Positions 50,776 to 61,300 of a DNA stretch of 64,000 nt are shown piece by piece. The notes under the pieces were generated by a model, which was given only the letters and a program-made list of their open reading frames with translations, did not search any database and had not been told where the DNA came from. Source of the stretch: Colius striatus (Eukaryota > Chordata > Aves > Coliiformes > Coliidae). The stretch covers positions 21,770,850 to 21,834,849 of the forward strand of contig NC_084773.1 in NCBI RefSeq assembly GCF_028858725.1. Direction: 5' to 3'. Each line of letters opens with the position of its first letter. Position 1 is the first letter of the stretch. The position numbers were made by a program, and so were the translations under genes.

Positions 50776-53700
50776 ATGACTTGTAGCAAATGGTCCTCCT
50801 GCTTCCAAACACAGAAACAATCCCTTGTATTAAGGCTTTTATCCAGCGACCTTTCACATGGCAGCAGCTGATGCCAAAAACCCCGCCTGTGCAGAAGAGC
50901 ATGCAGTGGAGCCGGGAAATGCCAGCCTGGCAACACCACACAGCCTGGCCAGCACAGGGAGAGGCTGAGGGCAGTCATCCATCAACCTGATTTACTAGAC
51001 TTTTCCTCTGAGACCACGCTCCTTTCTTTCAGGGAGCTCAATTAATCTCTCTTATTTCTTCCTATGGAAATAAGCAGCTACATGCTTCGTTTGAAACGCC
51101 ACATCCCTCCTGCAGGAGAAGCCAAGGCTGTCCTTGAGCTGAAGGAGCACAGGTTTCACAGTAGTGGTGAGCAATAAGCACCATAGAGAACTTCCTTGTG
51201 AAAAATGAACCAGCCAGATGCCTCAGTGGGAGTGTCCTGGTCCTGGACAGACCAAAGAGAAGTGTCTGGGAGGATTTTGGATTCACTGGCCAATGCGTTT
51301 ACAATTCTGTACTCCTAAAGAGAAGGACACACAATTATGACTAAAACTGTTGTGACCTTCCTCAGTCAGAAAGTGTAGCATTTACAAACCTTTAGCATCT
51401 GCAAGGGCTTTGCACACCTTTAGCCAGGGCTCCCTCTGCCTCAGTCACCACCACCCTGCTTGGGTGGCGAGGGGGAAGAAGGGCAGAGGGAGGATGAGTG
51501 CCTTCCCTTAGTGTGCTACAGGGAAGTGTTCCAGGAGCATGACCTCCTAGGTTCTTATTTTCACTATATCACAACAAACCCTTTCTTTTCATTCCAAAAT
51601 ATAATGGGTTTCTGTGCATGTTACCTGAATGCCTGCATTTAATGTGCAAGTGTTAAACCTGTTTAAAACTAAAGATGGAGATAAGAGTATAAGTACCAAA
51701 TCCCAGTGCAGTGGAAATGGTTTAAATGACCAAGTTAAAAATATCCCAAATCTGGAGTAAATTAATCAACTGCATGGCTGTTGCTACAGTGATGTTTTGG
51801 ACATCACAGTGGTCTATAAACATGAGCACATAGGTCCATTTTAAACCAACAGTAAGTCTGAGATGGACCTTCACAAAAGCCAGGACATTCAGAGCTTAGG
51901 CTGTGACTCATCTGACAGTTTAGGTTTTGTTCTATATCGTGGGGATCCAGCTGTAGACACCCCAAAACTCCCCCAGCATGCAGCAGCACAGATCCACACA
52001 GCCCATCTGCACTTCACATTTACATTCCTCCTGTGCCTAAGGCTCAGGTTTGTGCACGTGCCTGGAACAGGCAGCCGTGACTCTCGTGTGCACCCTGACC
52101 CTCTTCACCTCCTCTCCTGCTCCTCTCTGGCTGCTCGGCTGGCTGCCAGCTGGATGCCAGCCCTCCACACCACAAACTTCTTCATTTTCCTATCTGATTA
52201 AACAGAAGCCTTCCTGTAACATCATTATTCCTTCCAGCTAATCAAAGCTTTTCTCATTCATAAATTAAGGAGCCTCAGAACTCAATTACTGTTCAGCAAC
52301 ATCAGTGACAGCAATATTTCACTGGGGCCCCATTTAATTAGAGTTGCTTCAGGTGCCATATTAACATCTAATGAAAAAGACATAGTCAAGGGCATAAGAC
52401 CAAAGCTCCATCATGACAGGTATCTTGATTAAGCAGCATTTTGTTAGAAGATAACAAACCCCAGTTTAATCTGTAACTCATGTCAGGCAGCTTAAAGTGG
52501 ACTCCAAGAATCCCACCTTGGAAGGGATTGGGAAGCATCCCAGGAGCAGAGACTCAGGGACTAAGTTCACATCTCTAAGGCTTAAATCCCTGCTCCCCTG
52601 GAATCAGTGGGCTTTGCATTGTGCCTAAAGCAACACCTTTAGGTCAGATATATTCCAACCCTCTCCATCTCTTCCCCAAACACCGACCAGATGCATATGC
52701 TGACACTTGGAAGAGAGTTAAGTTCTGGAAACAGTTATTTTTAACATCTTACTAGAAAACTTTATGAATACCCCAATCAAGAAGTACAATTGCATAAAGA
52801 CAGTGAAGAACCTCCGCAGCAATGGCCAGCAACGTATTTCTTGAAGCTTTACTTACTGTCTGCTTTCATTTGTTGCTCCATTTTCAGAGGCTGGGAGCAG
52901 AGATGAGCCTTTCCCAGCAATCTCCTCCGAAAAACATTGTTTTCTGCAAATTCTGTGCTCACACCAGCCAAACCCACCCCCCATGAGCCACTCCCCTGTG
53001 CCAAACAGTGCTGATGGTGGGAAGCAGTGACTTGATGTCCAGGCAGGAGGAATCAGCAGCTTGCCAGGAGCGTGCTGGGCAGGCTGTGCACACTGTGCTG
53101 GTTTCCTAAACACAGTTATGTTCAGCAGTGTGAATGGAACCAGACAGCAGAGACCTATCACTCACTAACAGGGGGTTCAGGGGAGTGAAGAGGCAAGTGT
53201 TCTCCTTCCCCAGGTCATACCTCTCCCATCACCCAGAGGCAGAGCTCCCTGTACAGCTCCCTGGGGCTGAACAGCAGGAGAGAAAGGAAAATTCATTCCC
53301 TTGAGTGAGGAAGTGTGCAGAGCTAACTCTGGTACAGAAGTTACTGTCACCTTCTCAGAGCCATCCAGCATCACTGAGCTCCATCACCCTCCAAGAGCTC
53401 AACAGTCCAGCCTGAGCTCACAGCCTGCGTTCTGTGCACCCCACAGCTGCAGGCAGCACGATGCAGTCCCAGCCCAGGGCCCCAAGAACACCTGACACGC
53501 GTCTCTGAGGCAGCTGCACTCCCTGTGTAGCCACAGACCTTTGCTGAGGGATGTGCTGGGTGCTTGCTGCTGCCCCTGGGGCTCTGCTGTGCTGGAGACA
53601 CACTCCTGGAAAGCTGCTCTGTTCCATTTCTACATATTGTGTCTGAGACTCTGAAGTGTGCCAACAGTAGAATGATGCTGTGTGGTTTTTAGAAGAGACC

Positions 53701-55139
53701 AAAAGCACAGCTGCTTAGGAGCTTTCACACCCTTAAATGCATGTGAATGGCATGATACAAAGGGCTGTACCAAAGGGCCTGCTGCATCATGATAACATTG
53801 TTATTGAATTGTCCCTTATCACTGGGAAAAAAAAAGAGAAAGCTGCAAAAAAAACAAACCACAGCAAAGGAAAGTCTTGATTCTGTGGAACAGGGTAATG
53901 GGTTCTGCTTAACAGCATTGAACAAGGAGATCTGAGGATTCTCAATCTGCAATTAGAGCTGTGGCATGGCTGTAGCTAGCTATCAGCATGCTGTCTTCTC
54001 TCCCAGCACTCTCAACTGAGGAGCAGAGCAGAGGTTACGTGCCAGTGCAGGCAAGCATCACTTTCAGAGGGTTACAGCACATTTTAAATGAGTTATTAAA
54101 GCTCAGAGGGAGCCAGTGGCCTAGAAAGCATCAGCAGCTCCAGAGTAAGGCTACTAGCAAACCAACAGACATGTGTCAGCACTGCTGCCAGCATGCAGGA
54201 CTTCCATCCATACAAGGTCCTACAAAGAGAAAAAACAGACAAGGCTATGGTTTCAGGAATCCTCTCTTTCACCTCAAAGTAGGGGCAGATTGGGGTACTT
54301 TACTGCATCAGCCCCAGAAGGATGAAGACTGCTCTTGCTGTGCCAGACACACATCATCGTGTGCTGTCCTCAGGATGCCCAGCACCTGCAAGTGCTTTTG
54401 GAAGTTACAGGGCACAGTCCTCTGCTTCCTCACGACCAGTGAAACCATAGATGAGCCAACAGCTCCCCTCATTCAGCAGGTTCATCTCTGGGCTTTCAGA
54501 GACACCCCATGAGACAAATACAACATTCTGATGCAAACCCTTAAGGGAGGAGTAGGAGGTTTTACACTTCTACCCATCTTCCAGTGTCAAAATCCAGGCA
54601 GTAGCAAAGGCACTAAACCACTTCTTCCTTCTCCACTGAATTAATACAAGTAGAGAAGAACGGTCTAAAGAAATACTCCTCAGCCTGCTCTTGCACTGAC
54701 AGAATCAGAGCCTTTAGGCTGTACTAGCAGGGGACAGTCACTGTGTACTACAGGAAATCTGGGGAAAAAATACAGGATTCATCTGAAGAGAATGAATCTA
54801 AAGAGAATGAGCCATTCTTGATCTGCTCACACTGCTTAGCCATGACGCTGACCTGTGTAGAAATGGAGTTCCCATCACTCCTTCACTGCTTCTTTTAAAC
54901 TAAGACAGAGAAACTGGTTTGTTTCACCAAAAGCACATTTTTCCAACCAAAGACTTGCTCATGGTCACACACCTCCCCCAGCTTTGCTCTCTCTCAAAGC
55001 AAACGCTGCATTTTCTACCTAGTTTTATCCCTTTATAAAGCCCCTGACTCCTGCTCTCACCTTTCAGTTCAAACTCACTCTTCAGGGGTGACCCATGTTC
55101 CCTTCCTCCAGCCCCTTCCCTCCCCCACCACTCTGGGGG
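50776..55139. other. Intergenic sequence downstream of SSUH2
   Basis: No gene recognised. The one longer open frame (174 codons, + strand, 53988-54512) has no domain I can identify. An AT-rich block at 52.19-52.52 kb is listed as candidate regulatory sequence. Confidence 0.5.
52190..52520. promoter_or_regulatory. Candidate intergenic regulatory block near the SSUH2 3' end
   Basis: An AT-rich stretch with AGCTAATCAAAGCTTTTC (LEF/TCF-like), CATTTAATTAGAGTTGC, TTAACATCTAATGAAAAAG and GATTAAGCAGCATTTTG. No coding potential and little CpG. Resembles conserved non-coding sequence, but this cannot be shown from one genome. Confidence 0.25.
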
Positions 55140-55145
55140 TTTATT
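55140..55145 (-). terminator. Candidate SSUH2 polyadenylation signal AATAAA
   Basis: TTTATT on the + strand reads AATAAA on the - strand about 50 bases after the SSUH2 stop. Use of it would give a very short 3' UTR of roughly 70 bases. Confidence 0.5.
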
Positions 55146-55191
55146 GTACAGCAGAAAGGTTTACCCAGCTCAGCTCTGGCAGGATCCCTGC

Positions 55192-55332
55192 TCACAGGAT
55201 GGCACAGCAGCACTTCCCTGGGTAATCCTCTGCATACACTTGCTTCTCATTACCAAAGACATAGAAGGAATATCCCTTCCCTTTCCAGTCGTATTCAGCC
55301 TTAGTGAGGGGAATTAACTCAACAGCATGTTT
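55192..55332 (-). CDS. SSUH2: SSUH2 last exon with stop codon
   Basis: Acceptor TATTTTCTTGCAG. Encodes KHAVELIPLTKAEYDW, GYSFYVFGNEKQVYAEDYP and ends KCCCAIL, stop TGA at 55194-55192. ELIPLT, QVYA-x-DYP and the terminal Cys cluster are family landmarks. The last four residues form a CaaX-like motif. Confidence 0.95.
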   Translation of the reverse strand, partial: KHAVELIPLTKAEYDWKGKGYSFYVFGNEKQVYAEDYPGKCCCAIL

Positions 55333-58300
55333 CTGCAAGAAAATAAAAAGAATGAGAAGGGTATTTTTTTAAGTGCTTCTGATTGGAATCCAAGGACCAC
55401 TGGTGTATGGGATGGACTTTGATGTCTGTCATTTAACGGTGGTGCTGGATGAGTGGAGGCCACACAGGCATCAGGGAAGGACAGGAAGAACAGCTGCAAC
55501 AGGATGGGCAAGACCAAAATCTGCTGGTTTTCCAAAGAATCACATCTTGAGCTGTGAGAGTTTTAAGCCCAAAGTCTCCTGGATTAGAGGGACCTTACCC
55601 ACGGCCAGTGCTCCTCTGCTGAGCTGTGACCATCAGACACATTTGTTTTACACGTGGATGTGGGGACAAGAGGTTCCCTCCCAGTGCTGATCTCCCCTGC
55701 AGCCCCTCCACACAAAGCTCAGTCCCCAGACACAGCCCTACCTGTCTCAGGATCCGTGTCTCTCCCGAGACCTGCATCTGATGCAGGGCAAGGCAGGACT
55801 CTGCACCCCGCAGAACGGGCAGGGGGAAGGCCAGGGGCCGCAGCTGGGGGTGAGAGGCAGAGGATGCACTTCAGCACACAAAACAACAACTTTCTAAGCT
55901 AATGAAGGGGGAAATCCTCACAGAGATGCAATGCCTTAATTTCTATTTATCACAAAAAATACCAAACACTGACAGTCTGTGTCCTCTGGGCATACACTTT
56001 ACAGACAAGCTTTGCTCTAGACAAGCATTTCATTCGTTTGAGTTGCAGTGGCTCACCTGCAGGAGTGTGCACAGCAGTATCTCAGAGCACCAGCACCCCT
56101 CAGTCCCAGGAGGCAGAGCAGGGGAGCAGCACCCCGGGACGGTCCTGGCCAGGGGCTTGACCATCACCTGCTCCCATCATCGCTGATGGCTCATCAGCAC
56201 CATCTCCCCCAGCCCAAGCTGCAGAGCCACATCTCAGTATGAATGACACCATTTCTATCTACTAGATTGCTGCATCATACGGTTGGATGAAAGTTCCCAG
56301 CTACCTCCCTGTGTTCTGTCGCTCCCAGGCAATAAGGGAGCTGCTCTGTTGAGGTGCAGATTACCAAGTAGTCTTCATCACTGAAGAGCTGCTTGCCCGT
56401 GACCTCCTGGAAGCGGGACAGAGGGAACCCCTGGTTCTTGTCCACAACATATTCTGCGAGTCTGTTCCTCCTGGGGGGAGACAGCAGCTGAGCTCTGAGC
56501 TGTGGGACAGGCTGCGTGCTGTGAGCACACCAAGCACCGCTGCTCTCCCTGCACCCTCTGCTATCCAGAACTCAGCTGCACATTGAAGTTTCTCTTTGGT
56601 GTTAAGCTCTCCTCCTCCACAGAGCCTGCTGCCAGGCACAAGGCCACCCTCCCCTGCCACAGGGCAGCCCTCCCTCCATGGGCTCACACACACGCCGTGA
56701 CCGCACCACTTGCACGCAGGAGGCAGAAGCAGCTTGAGCTATGGAGCATGGCCAGGCAGCACTTAGATGCCCATCAAGACACACAGACATGCATTCCCAG
56801 GAGAGCATCGACCTAGTTTAGCATCCTGGGTTATATTTATTAAACACAACTGCTGAGGGCCTGAGCATTATTTTCTGTCTAATTCTACCAGCTTCTCCCC
56901 TTTCCCACGTGAGTGCTCTGAAGGCATGCACTGTGAGACCCTGCTGTTTCACTCTGCATAACTAAATGCAGGTATTACCAGCCCTGGCTTACAATACACT
57001 TTGTTTTCCTCTAAGCTACAGCAGCTTCACCTTTTCTTTGAGCACTGACATGAGCAGCCTGCCTGGTCCCCAGCACACGGCATCACCCGGCACACAGCAG
57101 CCCCGCGCTCAGGAGCCAGCACAGGCTGAGGCTGTGACACTGAGCCTGTCCTCATCGTGCCACCACACTGAGAGGCTCCAGTCCCCATCTAACAGCACAG
57201 TCCACCACCCAGCTCAGCTTTCTTGGGCCCCTCACTTACCAGGTTATGGTCAGCTCAGAGTGGCAGAGCAAGAGGCCCTTCATGTCACAGCGGGCACAGG
57301 GCACCCAGCCCTTCCCATGGCAGAAAACGCACCTATCCAAGGAAAAACTGGTGTCTCAGGGGACTGAGGTCAGCACAGCCTTAGAGCACAGCAGCAGTGC
57401 AGGGGGAGTCTGCCCAGTGTGTGGCCCTGATCTAGAGGGGAGGCAGGCAGGTCGGAGCACTGGCAGCTCTGCACTCAGGTAATATCTCTGTATCTTGCCT
57501 ACTGAATATCTCTGCAGAGAAAAGAGCAGATGTACAGATGTCTTTTGACTGGGGAAGCTGGGCACATCGATGGCATCATTCATTAGAACCCGTCTGCATG
57601 GAGTGGATGCAGACCCAGCTCTCACAGGACCCCTGTGTTGCCAGGTCAGTGTCCAGGGCACTCTCTCTGTACAGCACATTTGGGCTCGGCAGGCATCCTT
57701 AATTTGCTGTTAGAAACAAGCCCTTTGACCCCACCACACACTGGTGGGGTTTCTCCATTTAGCTGGGTTTGCAGAGAGCATCATTTGTTCCCTGCCAGTG
57801 TGAGAGCAGAAGTGTGATCCTGTGCTGCTGAGTTCCTTACCTCATCCGTCCTGAACCGCCGCAGCCTGGGCAACTGCTGTAAGTGTCATAACTGTGAGAG
57901 TCCCTGCCACTGCCTCCACAGAAAACACAGGTACTCTGAACACAGGAGGGAAACAGAATAAAAAACGTTACTGGCACTGTAATTCTGTTATACCTGAGGT
58001 GGGTTTGGGGAATAGCACCTGGCCAGGGAGGCGCAGAGGGTGGGAGCTGCACACGTGGTCATAGAGCTCAGCAGGGATGTTACCCATCCCCATCAGGGAG
58101 CACACACACATCTCTTTTAGGGCTCCTATTTACTGCTCAGGAGCTTCACCCTCCAGCCCTCTGCCCCTCTGTGAGTTTCATGCCTCAGTTTCACCTTCAC
58201 CTCCCTGGCCTGAGACAAGCCAGACATCACCTCCTCACTGGCACTGACACCCTCCAAACAGCTGAAAAACAGCTTCTCATCCAAACCCAGCACTAAAAGA

Positions 58301-61300
58301 CTCTGAGATGACCTTTCTGCATGCTTTTTTACACTGAAAATCTAAAACCTGAGTGACTACAGATGGACAGATATCTGTAAATATTATTTTAGTTAAAAGA
58401 CAAGCACTGTCAGTGGGAAACTGCCTCACCTCAGTCCTTATCTACAGCTCGGCATCACGCTCACACAACAGACCTTCAGGCACGTCCTGACACTGCACCA
58501 GCCATCAGCACTAAAACCTCCCTATTGACTTTGCTGCTTTATCTTTCCACCTCAGTGCAACCCGTATGAAGGGACAGCATGGCAATTGGTCTGTCCAGAA
58601 CAATCCCAGCATGGTGGGGGCTGGAAGGGTCCTGCAGAGCTCACCCAGCCCAACCCCCTGCTAAAGCAGGTTCCCCTCCATCACAGGAACATGTCCAGGT
58701 GGGTTTGGAAACCTTCCAAGAAGGAGAGTCCCTAAGAGGGAGAGTCCACAACACCCCTGAGAAAGCTCAACTGCACTTCCAACTTCACTGACATGCCTTT
58801 ATTGGACGTTTCCAAATGCTCTGTGTTCCCTGAGTAGCTATGTGAAATGGTTTTACTACATGACCAGATTCCCAATTTTAGAGTGTTGGTAGTTTTGACC
58901 CAATTCAGTGTAAATTGGGTCTTGTTTTTCTCAGAGAAGATGGCACCTGATTTAACCGCAGCTGACAACATTTTCCAGAGATTTATAGGTTTTGAATCAG
59001 CCCCATAATCTTCAGTTTAGAGGCTGCTGTACAGTGATTTATGTCTCTTCATTCTGAGAAACCTGTCAGCAGCTTTCTCCTCTCAGAAAGCAGAGGAAAC
59101 TTGTTTCATCATCCCATATTAAACTCCCAATTTCATACATCCCCTCTGCCTGGGAGAGTGATGGCCGAGAGTGTGCAAGGGACCTTCAGGAGACATCCAG
59201 TCTTGCCCGCACACAGAGCTCTCTATTCATCTCAGCCCAAAACAAAAACAAGGGAGGGGAGGACATGCACATTTTCAATATCTTTTAGAAATACATGTTT
59301 TGTTCTGTCTCACAGTGGAGACGATCTCTGCAGCCATCCCATGAGGATTGAGGCCAACGTACCTTGGCGGAGCCTCCGCAGTGGCTGCACGGGGCACGGC
59401 CAGTTCCAGCACAGCAGGGACAGCCCTGGGAGCCAAACACAGGGAGCAGGGCAACCTCTGAGAGACAAGCAGGGGGAGCAGGGCAGCCCCTGGGAGCCAA
59501 GCAGGGGGAGCAGGGCAGCCCCTGGGAGCCAAGCAGGGGCAGCAGGGCAGCCCCTGGCCAGCTGCAGAGCCCAGAGACGAGCTGGGCATCCCTTGTCATC
59601 ACTCACTGGCAAATGCTTTGAAACCCGCTGACTGCAATGGATCATCTTGGATCCAGAAGAGCAGGAGGTTCAAACCAGTCTGTAGAGAGGGCTCCTGGCT
59701 GCTGTGTGCCCCACGTGCCCCATGCTCACCCAGCCCCAGCACAGGCACTGGAAGGTGCAGGGCTGAGCCCAGCTGGAAGAGTCTCTTCCACACAGGCATC
59801 TGCTGGAGCCTCAGGGCAAACCAGCACAGAGGGGGAACGGGAGGAGCTGGCCAGGCCTTCTCTCCAGACTACCTCTGCTCACCCAAACCCCTCTTGGCTT
59901 TTTCTGCCTGATTTTGTTTTTAGCCCAAGAGTAAAAATAGTTGGGCTTTGTTCTTTTGGGTGGTACAAATAATTTTTAATGGCAACTTGCCCATTCAAAA
60001 TGCACACTGCAGACTATTTCAGGCAGTAAAAGCAGTTCTTTGCCAAAGCCAAGTGCTAATCCTTTATCTGAAGCTATTAAAATACTATCATTAGTTCAAG
60101 CAGAAAAACACCACTTCCTGCCAGAATCAGAGTTATCTTTTCTTATCATTAAGTCATGAAGGAAGAAGCAATAAATATAACTGCACACACAAAATAGTGT
60201 TTGTCCTAATGAATAAAAATAACCCTGTCAAAACAGGTACACGTAGCAGATACTTATCCAAAAACACAGACCCAAATAGGATAGCCCAGTGGGTTTAAAA
60301 TGAACGTGTGCCCCGGCATTTGCACTGCAATAGCAGGATGCTGCTGGACTCTGGTCCTGCAGCAGGCACAGGGCCACAGCACTCAGGGCTGGGGCTCCTT
60401 GCTGCTGGGCTGAGCACAGCACAAGCCCCAGAGCAGCCCTGGCAGGGCAGCTTCCCAGGCAGATGAGGGAGGGCAGCCAGTGCCATCACCTCCACAGCCC
60501 CACACGCTGCTGGCACAAGTCCCTCAGCTCACCTGGACCCTGTAGGTGTGAGGCACTGGCACATGCATCTCGCAGTCAGTGAACAGAGGAGGGGGGGTCA
60601 CGGCCACATCCCAGGGTCCTGGGGGCACAGCCACCTCTGGAGAGTCCACAAACCCACCTGGAGTGAGAGAGAGCAAGGCCAGAAGAGACACAGGGTAGTA
60701 GGGACATGGGGAACCTGCCTGGATGCATCTGCAAGCAACGGGGACAGCCGCTGCCACCTCCATCGCCCACAAAGGAGAGCACAAACCGTGCCAGCTGCCT
60801 CGTGCTCCCCTTGCCTGTGTTTTGGCCACAGTTCTTTCCAATGAAGCTGAGCCTGGTCCCCCAAGTGCCACCAGCTGCAGAGACTGGACACCAGCAAATT
60901 CAGCAGTGGCAGCAGGAGGAAGCACCCATCACCTCTCACAGCTGGGGCACAGGCTGGGTGCAGGGACAGGGAGCTCGCTGGCTCCTGCCATCTCTGTGCA
61001 TGACATCTTTGACTTTTTCTCTGGAGAAAGCCTTGCTGATTGCCCAAAGCAGGGGATAGGGGCAATTTTGCCCTGTCCTGCATGGCCCCAGCAAAGTCAT
61101 CACTAACAGCCAGAGGACAGCCATGTGCTTACCCCTGTAGGGCTCACTGGCTGGCAGAGTGCTCCTGCTCTCCGTGAACGTCTGCAGCTGGTACTGGCAA
61201 AACCAAGGGAGAATTAAAGGTGAGATAGAGCCAGAGACACAGGCTGAGCCCCACTGCCCGCTGACACCAGCGTGCACCCAGCACCACAGCACTGGGACCA

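Noticed and set aside
53988..54512. Open frame of 174 codons on the + strand
   Set aside because: No recognisable motif or domain and no neighbouring exon; in 64 kb an open frame of this size can occur by chance.
59285..59645. Several overlapping - strand open frames rich in Leu/Pro/Cys
   Set aside because: They are the 32-bp minisatellite read in three frames, joined to the true 63-base SSUH2 exon.
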